Below are positions 1 to 5,252 of a stretch of DNA of 7,646 bases, in pieces. The notes under the pieces were generated by a model. That model saw nothing but the letters and a program-made list of their open reading frames with translations. It ran no database searches and was not told the origin of the DNA. This DNA comes from Gp13-AA77 sp036521995. Lineage in GTDB: Bacteria > Acidobacteriota > Terriglobia > UBA7540. The position numbers and the translations under genes are program-made. The stretch lies in contig DATDGR010000310.1 in the NCBI GenBank assembly GCA_036521995.1, positions 1 to 7,646 of the forward strand. The letters are read 5' to 3'. Positions within the stretch are counted from its first letter, which is position 1, and each line of letters begins with the position of its first letter.

Positions 1-2
1 CC

Positions 3-50
3 GGATGGCGGAAAGACGAAGAACTGATGAAATGGCTCCGTTCTCTGTAG
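3..50 (+). other. Possible C-terminal tail of an upstream gene
   Basis: Frame 3 is open from the window edge to a TAG at 48-50 and reads GWRKDEELMKWLRSL. It looks like a natural charged/hydrophobic helical C-terminus, but only 15 residues are visible, so no family can be named. The following bases, up to about 135, hold no recognisable coding sequence and probably separate this gene from the IS21 fragment. It could equally be chance. Confidence 0.25.
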
Positions 51-136
51 TCGTTATGTGGCCGCCAGAGCGCCCACCCCCAATCCCCGTGGCTGATTCC
101 TGGCCAAAGGGAACAAAACGGGGAGCGGCACAAAAG

Positions 137-1177
137 TACGACAATCTGCTGACCGCCGTCGCCGAACACGATGGCCGCCTGGTGCGCTTCCAGCCGCGCT
201 TCCTCGCCTTCGCCCGTGAATACGACTTTTACCCCCGTGCCTGTAATCCCGGCGCGGGCTGGGAAAAAGGCAAGGTGGAAAAAAGCGTCGCCTATCTTCG
301 TTCCAACTTTTGGCCCCTCCGTTCCTTCACCGATCTGGCGGACGTGAATCGCCAAGTGCGGCGAGGGCTCGACGAGACGGCGAATGTCCGCCTGCACCGG
401 GAAACCCGCCAGCGCCCCTGCGACCGCTTCCGTCCCGACGCTCTGCGGCCGCCGCCGGCGCTGGCTCCCGATTACCGCGATACCGGCGAGGTCTTCGTCT
501 ACAAGGACCTGCGCTGGCATTTTGACGCCAACCGTTACTACGCTCCGCCCCGCTCGATCGGACAGCACCTCATCGCCAAGGCCGATGCTTCTTCCGTCGC
601 CCTCTATGACCGGCAGGGCGTGGAACTCGTCCGCTATCTCCGCTGCTGGCGTCGCGGCCAGACACTCGGCGGTGAACGCTTTCACGCCGAGTTGCTCGCC
701 CAGCGTCCGGCCGCCCGCTGCTCAGAGGCGCAACAACGCCTGCGCGCCCTCCTTCAGGGTGTCTGTCCGCAAGAAACCCTGGAAGCCTATCTGCGCGGCT
801 TGGGCAACTCCGACCGTGCACTCTTCCGGCAACTGCAGGAACTCCTTGTCCTGTTCCGCGCTTACCGCCCGGAGCAGATCGCCGCGGCCTTGGAAAAAGC
901 CCTCGCCGCCCGTGCTTTCGGCGCCGATTACGTGGCTCATCTCTTGCACCAGAGCGGGTCGGCACGGGAGCCCCAACCGCCTTTACAGCTCCGCGATCCG
1001 GAACTCAATCAACTGGTTACCGATCCCTTGTCCTTGCTCGACTACGACGCCTTCATCTTGAAAGCCCGAAAGGAGTCTGCCGATGACCCTGGAAGAGAAA
1101 CTGACCCAACTCCACCTGACGGCCATGGCCCAAAAACTGGAAACGATGACTCAGGAGGCGGCGAAGGAAAATCTTAG
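137..1177 (+). pseudogene. istA: IS21-family transposase IstA, N-terminally truncated
   Basis: IstA is the DDE transposase of IS21 elements and cuts and joins the element ends together with IstB. The reading frame is open from an ATG at 5, but IstA-like sequence begins only around KYDNLLTAV (about base 133-140). That YDN Asp is the second catalytic carboxylate. The glutamate follows in NPGAGWEKGKVEKSVAYLR (E92 counting from the ATG at 5). The C-terminal beta-barrel and tail region follows (VYKDLRWHFDANRYYAPP and onward). The N-terminal helix-turn-helix and the first catalytic Asp, roughly the first 200 residues, are absent, so the protein should be inactive. The 40 or so residues read upstream of YDN (Pro/Arg rich) do not resemble IstA. 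The frame also runs 95 bp into istB with a Gly/Pro/Asp-rich tail, a longer overlap than the usual few bases, so a stop codon may have been lost. Family call is firm; the exact breakpoint is inferred. Confidence 0.88.
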
Positions 1178-1829
1178 CTTCACCGCCGCGCTGGAACGGC
1201 TGACCGATCTGGAACTGGAGGCCCGCCACGGCCGCGCCATCGAGCGCCGCTTCCGCCTCTCACGTCTGCCCGCCCAGCCCACTCTCGACCAGTTCCACTT
1301 CGCTCATCACAAATCCCGCCAGCAGGCCAAAAACCGTCTTCTCCACCTGCTCGACCTCGACTTCTTGAAACAAGGCACCAGCGTGGTCATCATCGGTAAT
1401 CCCGGCGTGGGCAAAACCTTCCTGGCGCAGATCCTCGGCTGGCGCGCCTGCCAAACCAACGTGCGCGTGCTCTTTACCACCGCCATGGAGATGCTCAACC
1501 ACTTGCTCGCTTCCCAGGTCGATCACTCCCTGGTCCGCAAGCTCAAGGTCTACACCGAGCCCACCGCCTTGATTGTCGATGAGCTCGGTTATCTGGCCCT
1601 CGACCAGCAGACTTCCAACCTGTTTTACCAGGTCATCTCCACCCGCCACGGGCACAAGCGCAGCACCATCATTACTACCAACACAGCGTTCTCCGAGTGG
1701 GGCAACATCCTCTACAACACCACCATTGCCGCCGCCATCGCTGACCGGCTGGTGGAAAACTCCGAGATCTTTCTGCTGGGGGGAGACAGCTTGCGTAAAG
1801 CTCAGAAGAGCCCGCCGCCGGCCGTCTGA
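1083..1829 (+). CDS. istB: IS21-family helper ATPase IstB
   Basis: IstB is the AAA+ ATPase that forms oligomers on DNA and activates IstA for target capture in IS21 transposition. At 248 residues it has the normal family length and appears intact. Visible motifs are a helical N-terminal region (1-90), Walker A GNPGVGKT at 105-112, Walker B LIVDE at 163-167, the sensor-like STIITTN at 194-200 and the conserved ADRLVE at 220-225. The ATG at 1083 is supported by AAAGGAG at 1069-1075, seven bases upstream. It follows the truncated istA in the usual istA-istB order, within one transcript. Without a functional IstA here it could act only with an IstA supplied by another copy. The last residues (KSPPPAV) are short and proline-rich but not abnormal. 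Confidence 0.95.
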   Translation: MTLEEKLTQLHLTAMAQKLETMTQEAAKENLSFTAALERLTDLELEARHGRAIERRFRLSRLPAQPTLDQFHFAHHKSRQQAKNRLLHLLDLDFLKQGTSVVIIGNPGVGKTFLAQILGWRACQTNVRVLFTTAMEMLNHLLASQVDHSLVRKLKVYTEPTALIVDELGYLALDQQTSNLFYQVISTRHGHKRSTIITTNTAFSEWGNILYNTTIAAAIADRLVENSEIFLLGGDSLRKAQKSPPPAV

Positions 1830-1864
1830 ACGCGGGTTCTTCCCAGGCGCCGCCCTGTGCGATA

Positions 1865-1891
1865 GCCCACTACCGGAGGAGTCCGGCGGGC
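1865..1891 (+). other. Imperfect hairpin behind istB
   Basis: CCGGA (1873-1877), loop GGAG, TCCGG (1882-1886) form a perfect stem. It is extended by GCCC (1865-1868) and GGGC (1888-1891) across an asymmetric bulge. No T-run follows, so it is not a convincing intrinsic terminator. It could be part of the sub-terminal region of the IS21 element, whose right end I cannot place. Confidence 0.4.
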
Positions 1892-1915
1892 GAACCCCTC
1901 AACGGCGCTGCCGAT

Positions 1916-1942
1916 GGGGCGGGGGGAAAGCTACCCCGCTCC
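1916..1942 (+). promoter_or_regulatory. Strong GC hairpin 12 bases before the next start codon
   Basis: GGGGCGGGG (1916-1924) pairs with CCCCGCTCC (1934-1942) over nine base pairs with one G-U pair, closing a nine-base loop GGAAAGCTA. It ends 12 bases before the ATG at 1955 and no T-run follows. It may act as a transcript stabiliser, a translation-limiting leader structure for the downstream small gene, or a remnant of the IS end. Confidence 0.5.
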
Positions 1943-1954
1943 CTGCTTGTCACC

Positions 1955-2242
1955 ATGTTTAACTTCAGCGCCAATCACCTGTTCTTGCTCTCGCGGACGG
2001 AGTACCGGTCGTGTGCGGTGTTGCGGTTGCTCGACCGCGACACCCAGCGCGTCTATCGCCTGCATGACTTCACTAAAACCCACCACCTCGTGCCTGGCCA
2101 GGCCTATTGCGTGGCGGGGAAAGTCAACAGCGCCGATAAACTCTACCTGGTGATCGAATCGGTTCGGCCTGACACCAAGCACGCCCGGCCCTCCACATCT
2201 CCTCTTCCTACTGACGGCGCAGGAGAAAATCCCTTGGCCTGA
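1955..2242 (+). CDS. Small protein of unknown function, possible OB-fold-like core
   Basis: This is a 95-residue protein that I do not recognise. Residues 1-72 look like an ordered globular domain: alternating hydrophobic and polar stretches (CAVLRLLDRDTQRVYRLHDF, then LVPGQAYCVAGKV, then KLYLVIESVRP) suggest a small beta-barrel. The 'G.v..a.kLyLvIesV' ending recalls OB-folds, but this is an inference from pattern only. The tail (73-95) is Pro/Ser/Thr rich and probably disordered. No Shine-Dalgarno sequence precedes the ATG; a strong hairpin lies just upstream. It lies 125 bases behind istB on the same strand, so it may be an IS passenger or a resident gene next to the insertion. Codon use is GC-rich at third positions, which supports real coding. 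Confidence 0.5.
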   Translation: MFNFSANHLFLLSRTEYRSCAVLRLLDRDTQRVYRLHDFTKTHHLVPGQAYCVAGKVNSADKLYLVIESVRPDTKHARPSTSPLPTDGAGENPLA

Positions 2243-2673
2243 ACCGCCCTCCAGCAGACCAACCCCGCTCCCTATGGCGCGCTCGATTCGCTGCCTCCGC
2301 CTTCGTGTCTGCATCCAACAAAAATCCACCGGCCTGCTGCTCATCAAACCGGCAGAAGTGATGCTCTTTTAAACCGGTGCGGGCAGTCATGGACCAAAGA
2401 ACTGACGGGCCCACTGCGGACGGCGCTTCTAAAGCCTTGGCTTCTTCGGTCTTTGCCTGATCGGTCTCGCCGTCTTTCTCGTCATCGGTGTGCTCAGACT
2501 CCTACTCTTCGGGCCGTGGTGGAAGCCCGCCCATAGCGCCGCAGCGGCTTCGCATGTTGCGCCTGTCCACCGCGCAGCCGCGCCGGCCCGCGACGGCTCA
2601 CGCCGGTTCACACACGCGACGCAGCAGGCAGCCCAATCATCCCAGGCTCCCCGGTGAGATCCCGCTCCGACAT
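2243..2673. other. Mostly gene-free stretch upstream of the MNT operon
   Basis: No gene of normal size is supported here. A 32-codon open frame (2274-2372, MARSIRCLRLR...) has no ribosome-binding site and no recognisable features. The only stretch that looks coding is the broken membrane-protein frame listed separately (2389-2657). Other long open frames on the minus strand (2429-2824) overlap the well-supported MNT gene and have unnatural composition, so they are ignored. Confidence 0.5.
2389..2657 (+). pseudogene. Possible frameshifted small membrane protein
   Basis: ATG at 2389 opens a hydrophilic N-terminus (MDQRTDGPTADGASK) that hits TGA at 2458. The frame one base back is open from 2433 to a TGA at 2655-2657 and encodes a strong transmembrane helix (about LGFFGLCLIGLAVFLVIGVL, then RLLLFGPWWKP). 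An Ala/Ser/Arg-rich hydrophilic tail ending HATQQAAQSSQAPR follows. The second frame has no ATG start and a TAA just before it (2430-2432), so a shift would have to occur after 2432. The two parts joined would give a single-helix protein of about 90 residues with GC-rich third positions. A mutation or a sequencing indel is the simplest reading; no classical slippery heptamer is seen. No family is recognised. Confidence 0.3.
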
Positions 2674-2702
2674 TTGCTTTATACGCAAAGAGCGTACATA
2701 AT
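2674..2702 (+). promoter_or_regulatory. Promoter of the MNT-HEPN operon
   Basis: TTGCTT (2674-2679) and CATAAT (2697-2702) are separated by exactly 17 bases. The -10 box matches the sigma-70 consensus at five of six positions and the -35 box at three of six. Transcription would start near 2709-2711, at or beside the ATG of the MNT gene, giving a leaderless or nearly leaderless message. This agrees with the lack of a Shine-Dalgarno sequence before 2711. Confidence 0.55.
2683..2697 (+). promoter_or_regulatory. Operator copy 1 (ACGCAA-N3-GCGTAC)
   Basis: ACGCAA AGA GCGTAC forms a near-palindrome (TACGC/GCGTA arms one base further out). It fills the spacer between the predicted -35 and -10 boxes. 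The same 15-base pattern recurs at 2704-2718, with only the central three bases different. A winged-helix protein encoded directly downstream is the obvious candidate ligand (inference). Confidence 0.65.
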
Positions 2703-2703
2703 G

Positions 2704-2718
2704 ACGCAATATGCGTAC
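2704..2718 (+). promoter_or_regulatory. Operator copy 2 (ACGCAA-N3-GCGTAC)
   Basis: ACGCAA TAT GCGTAC repeats copy 1 at a centre-to-centre distance of 21 bp, two helical turns, so two bound dimers would lie on the same face of the DNA. Within it ACGCA/TGCGT are perfect inverted arms. It covers the predicted transcription start and the ATG at 2711-2713, so occupancy would block transcription initiation. Confidence 0.65.
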
Positions 2719-3313
2719 GGCCCGTAGCGTTGACGCTCTGTTTCCCAAAACGCGGCAGGCAATCCTGGCCGCCACCTTCGCGGAACCACAACGCTGGTGG
2801 TATATGCGGGAACTCGCAAGGCACCTGCGGCTCACGCCGTCAAGTCTCCAACGGGAATTGGCCGCCCTGGTGAGGGGCGGAATTCTCCTGCAGCGCCGCG
2901 AGGGAAAGCATGTTTATTTTCAGGCGGCCACGGACTCGCCTATTTTCCAGGAGCTTCACGGGCTCATTCTAAAGACGGTAGGATTGGTGGACGTGATTCG
3001 TGATGCGCTAAAGCCTCTGACAGACCGCATCGAATGGGCTTTCATCTACGGCTCGGTCGCGAGGTCCGACGAACACGCTGCCAGTGACGTAGATCTCATG
3101 ATCATCGGCGAGGTCGGACTCGCTGACGTGTCGAGCCCGCTTCGTACAGCCGAGCGCAGCCTCAACCGTGCGGTGAATCCCACCACATACACACCCGACG
3201 AGTTTGCCAAGAAGGTGAAGTCGAACAATCACTTCATCGCCACAGTCTTGCGCTCGAAAAAGCTGTTTCTCCTGGGAGACGCCCGTGAGTTTGGCAGCAC
3301 TTTTGGCCAGTAA
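2711..3313 (+). CDS. Winged-helix / minimal nucleotidyltransferase (MNT) protein, antitoxin-like
   Basis: This is a 200-residue fusion. Residues about 8-75 form an ArsR-like winged helix (WWYMRELARHLRLTPSSLQREL recognition region, then wing REGKHVYFQA). Residues about 100-190 form a minimal nucleotidyltransferase with the signature GS-x10-DxD (G114 S115, D126 and D128, in YGSVARSDEHAASDVDL). In the known MntA-HepT (type VII) toxin-antitoxin systems such proteins AMPylate the HEPN partner and silence it. The third acidic residue of the active site is not obvious: the expected strand reads AVNPTTYT, as in related HTH-linked members as I recall them. The ATG at 2711 lacks a ribosome-binding site but fits a leaderless start; the ensuing SVDALFPKTR matches the usual family beginning. 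The HEPN gene overlaps its 3' end by 29 bases. The winged helix plus the tandem operator over its own promoter suggests autorepression. Confidence 0.85.
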   Translation: MRTARSVDALFPKTRQAILAATFAEPQRWWYMRELARHLRLTPSSLQRELAALVRGGILLQRREGKHVYFQAATDSPIFQELHGLILKTVGLVDVIRDALKPLTDRIEWAFIYGSVARSDEHAASDVDLMIIGEVGLADVSSPLRTAERSLNRAVNPTTYTPDEFAKKVKSNNHFIATVLRSKKLFLLGDAREFGSTFGQ

Positions 3314-3734
3314 GCGCGCCGAGCGCCACTTGACCAGCTCCAACGAGCTCGCCGGCCTGCGCAAGCTTATAGCCCGGGACTTGAGCGACGCTGCCGTGCC
3401 CGGCCTGTCGCCCGATCGCACCTTCGCGACCGCCTACAACGCAGTTCTTCAACTGTCGAAGCTCGCTCTCGCCTGTGCAGGCTACCGGGTCTCCGCCACG
3501 CTTCCAGGCCACCACCAGACCACGTTCGAGGCTGCTGGCCTCGCGCTCGGGGCCACTGGCCGCCATTTCACGGATTATTTCGAGACTTGCCGGCGCAAAA
3601 GGAACGTCATCGATTATGACTCCGCCGACGTGGTATCTGAGTCGCAAGCCGCCGAACTGGCCGCCAAGGCAACTCAATACCACAGCCTGGTGGAAGCATG
3701 GATCGTGAAGAACCATCCGAATTACGCAGCTTAG
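3285..3734 (+). CDS. HEPN-domain protein, candidate toxin partner of the MNT protein
   Basis: This is a 149-residue all-helical protein with the layout of HEPN proteins found beside MNT genes: AYNAVLQLSKLALACAGYR (50-68), GHHQTTFEA (75-83), then RRKRNVIDYD (103-112), and a final helix ending in EAWIVKNHPNYAA. HEPN proteins are usually metal-independent RNases with an Rx4-6H motif. Here the motif is RN-x3-YD, with tyrosine where histidine would stand, so RNase activity is uncertain; Tyr111 could instead be an acceptor for nucleotide modification by the partner (inference). The GTG start at 3285 has GGGAG at 3274-3278, six bases upstream. It lies inside the MNT gene, implying translational coupling. 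No signal peptide or membrane segment is seen. Family assignment is firm; toxicity is not shown by sequence. Confidence 0.82.
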   Translation: MSLAALLASKRAERHLTSSNELAGLRKLIARDLSDAAVPGLSPDRTFATAYNAVLQLSKLALACAGYRVSATLPGHHQTTFEAAGLALGATGRHFTDYFETCRRKRNVIDYDSADVVSESQAAELAAKATQYHSLVEAWIVKNHPNYAA

Positions 3735-3767
3735 GTGCCACGCGACTCGTGGCCGAGCGCCGATTTT

Positions 3768-4079
3768 ATGAGATTCAGACCCGAGCGGTACCACTGCCCG
3801 GTTTGCAATTGGGACTTCGCCGCCCGCAAGAAGCGGTGTTGCCGCGGCTGCGGCACGCTGTTACTGATACCATCAGACGTTCCCTCCGACGAGGAGCTTA
3901 GAGCGCTCAAGAGCTTCTGGATGTGGGACCCGCTTCAGCAAAAGTGGAAATACACGTTGGACTGGGAGGAGCACAAGCGCGAAATGATCCAGCGCCTGGA
4001 ACCGTTCAGGAAACGACGCTTGTCACCACTGCTTGACGGCGTCCCGGATCAATCACTTCGGTCGCGACGGATTCAGTAA
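3768..4079 (+). CDS. Small zinc-ribbon protein of unknown function
   Basis: This is a 103-residue protein from the ATG at 3768. A GTG at 3735, directly after the HEPN stop codon, would add 11 residues, but ATG is preferred because RFRPERYHCPVC is the natural lead into the domain. CPVC (C10, C13) and CCRGC (C25, C28) form a treble-clef or zinc-ribbon knuckle pair, like those seen in nucleic-acid-binding or adaptor proteins. The rest (SDEELRALKSFWMWDPLQQK, then WEEHKREMIQRLEP) is helical and rich in Trp and charged residues. A basic tail follows. No enzyme motif is seen. The gene is separated from the HEPN stop by at most 33 bases on the same strand, so it is probably co-transcribed with the MNT-HEPN pair. 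I do not recognise a named family. Confidence 0.65.
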   Translation: MRFRPERYHCPVCNWDFAARKKRCCRGCGTLLLIPSDVPSDEELRALKSFWMWDPLQQKWKYTLDWEEHKREMIQRLEPFRKRRLSPLLDGVPDQSLRSRRIQ

Positions 4080-4619
4080 GCCTCTCTTGCCCAGAGCGGC
4101 ACCATCGGGCCATACCCAGGATCGCAGGCTGGTCCGGCCATGCCCGTCTCGTCCCCTGTGCATCGCGCAGCCTCCCCATCAGCCCGCTTTCGTTACGCGC
4201 CTACCCCCACCGCTTTCTGCCTCCTTCTCGCCCCCGCGCAATCTCCCTAGACCAGATTGACCGGCTCTCAGGTTGCCGTCGCGGCGTGCACCGCCTCCGG
4301 CCAGACCGCCGCGCGACGGATTGCCCCGGTCGGCCTTCCATGCTGGCGAGCGCCGCCAGGCTGGGGTGGCATGTTCTTATCGCCGCCGCGCCAACGTCTT
4401 TCCCTCGTCCCCCCTGTGGCTTCTTGTTGAGCTGATTTTCCGAATATCCTTTGTGCCTGCTCTGCGGGCACCGCTTCGGGACCTTACCGCGCCCGACGGA
4501 CGCATGCTCTGCGGGGCCTCTGCTTCGGCTGCACCGCCCTCCGGGTTTACGGCTCTCCCCCCCCCAGAGGTTCCCCCATAAAAAGCCGCCCTTGCCTTGG
4601 GAGCGGGGTCCACTCGCTT
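4080..4619. other. Gene-free GC-rich stretch with repeats and stems
   Basis: No protein-like frame is convincing. The long open frames on both strands are Arg/Pro/Gly/Ser rich in the way GC-rich non-coding DNA usually is. The plus strand is pyrimidine-rich around 4200-4260. From 4458 there are two imperfect copies of GCTCTGCGGG...GCTTCGG (starting at 4459 and 4506). There is a small stem GTGCC...GGCAC at 4453-4471, and an 11-base arm at 4507-4517 complementary to 4626-4636 downstream. It may be a structured leader for the ssb gene or remnants of a lost gene. Confidence 0.45.
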
Positions 4620-4644
4620 TTGAGTGCCCCGCAGAGACGGGGCA
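4611..4644 (+). promoter_or_regulatory. Two abutting hairpins in the ssb leader
   Basis: CACTC (4611-4615) / GAGTG (4622-4626) close a six-base loop. TGCCCCG (4625-4631) / CGGGGCA (4638-4644) close the six-base loop CAGAGA with seven perfect pairs. The two share bases 4625-4626. The left arm of the second stem plus its loop can alternatively pair over 11 bases with 4507-4517. No T-run follows, so this is not a terminator; it looks like a leader structure in front of ssb. Confidence 0.45.
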
Positions 4645-5060
4645 GAAAGCTAGGAAAATCGTGTACTTCAACATACAAGATCGCCTTAATCGGATTCCTC
4701 GGCAGCGACGCCGAGGCTCGGACAACCAAGAACGGGGCCAGCTACGCGGTCCTGTCACTTGCCACCAAGCGCTCCTGGAAGAACGACCAGGGCAATTACG
4801 AGTCCCGCACCTACTGGCATCGGGCGGTCGCTTGGGGAAAACTCGCGACCTTCGCTGCCACCCTGAAGAAAGGTGCGCACGTTCAACTAGTCGGGGAGCT
4901 TCGCACTCGGGAGTATGAGAAGGAGTACGGCAACAAGAAGAAGTTCGCCGTCAAGCAGCGCGTGTGCGAAGTCGCGCTCGACTCGATTCTGAAACTCGAC
5001 CGCGCCGAGCGGCAGGAAGAGCCGGCGCCACAGATCGAGCCCGCCGACGATCCCGCTTAG
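4620..5060 (+). CDS. ssb: Single-stranded DNA-binding protein (SSB), start uncertain
   Basis: This is an OB-fold SSB that coats single-stranded DNA in replication, repair and element transfer. The domain begins at STYKIALIGFLGSDAEA and continues with the typical NGASYAVLSLATKRSWK, YESRTYWHRAVAWGKLA and LKKGAHVQLVGELRTREY. It ends at LDSILKLDR, with a short acidic tail EEPAPQIEPADDPA. The canonical DDDIPF tip that recruits partner proteins is missing. The only in-frame start in the usual codon set is TTG 4620, which would place a basic 17-residue extension across a hairpin and has no ribosome-binding site. A better signal, AGGAAA (4652-4657) followed by GTG 4661, lies one base out of frame: deleting T4664 would give a start reading V/M-TSTYKIALIG. 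Either a recent insertion or a sequencing error has broken the start, or TTG is used. A terminator follows closely. Short SSBs of this type are common on plasmids and islands and in Acidobacteria. Confidence 0.88.
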   Translation: MSAPQRRGRKLGKSCTSTYKIALIGFLGSDAEARTTKNGASYAVLSLATKRSWKNDQGNYESRTYWHRAVAWGKLATFAATLKKGAHVQLVGELRTREYEKEYGNKKKFAVKQRVCEVALDSILKLDRAERQEEPAPQIEPADDPA

Positions 5061-5073
5061 TCCGCCTTGCCGG

Positions 5074-5116
5074 GGGCCCTAGGCCGTCAGCCCAGGGCCC
5101 TTCTCCTTCTCATCTT
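5074..5116 (+). terminator. Rho-independent-like terminator after ssb
   Basis: GGGCCCT (5074-5080) pairs perfectly with AGGGCCC (5094-5100). After an A-C mismatch, GGC (5082-5084) pairs with GCC (5090-5092) around the loop CGTCA. A pyrimidine tract (TTCTCCTTCTCATCTT) follows. The stem is strong but the tract is interrupted by C, so efficiency is uncertain. It begins 13 bases after the ssb stop codon. Confidence 0.7.
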
Positions 5117-5252
5117 CCCTCAAGCGCAAGGCGAACCGTGGCAAACAAAAGAAGAAGTGCGGCAGAGAACAAGCCTTTACCTTCACGGAGCACGGTGAGC
5201 TTTCGGCAAGACTGCGTAAATGAGGGACCGAGGGGGTTTGGGATGGAGCCGA
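5117..5252. other. Intergenic stretch between ssb and the minus-strand cassette
   Basis: A plus-strand frame from GTG 5140 (VANKRRSAAENKPLPSRSTV...) stays open to TAG at 5285-5287 and has a plausible basic start. It is a possible N-terminal remnant of a gene interrupted by the resolvase cassette. No family is recognisable and the ribosome-binding site is weak. No terminator was found for the minus-strand gene ending at 5253. Confidence 0.25.

Noticed and set aside
1260..1655. 131-codon minus-strand frame inside istB
   Set aside because: It mirrors the clearly real IstB coding sequence.
1865..1942. Intrinsic terminator after istB
   Set aside because: Both stems lack a following T-run, so they are reported only as hairpins.
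2429..2824. 131-codon minus-strand frame over the promoter and MNT gene
   Set aside because: It would cross the operator/promoter region and the MNT N-terminus; residues look random.
4551..4570. CTCT-C8-AGAG as a hairpin
   Set aside because: Only four base pairs around an all-C loop; more likely simple sequence.
4201..4758. 185-codon open frame on the minus strand (and 4268-4471, 4377-4613)
   Set aside because: Composition is Arg/Gly/Ser/Pro-rich without domain pattern, it overlaps the SSB gene, and GC-rich non-coding DNA commonly yields such frames.
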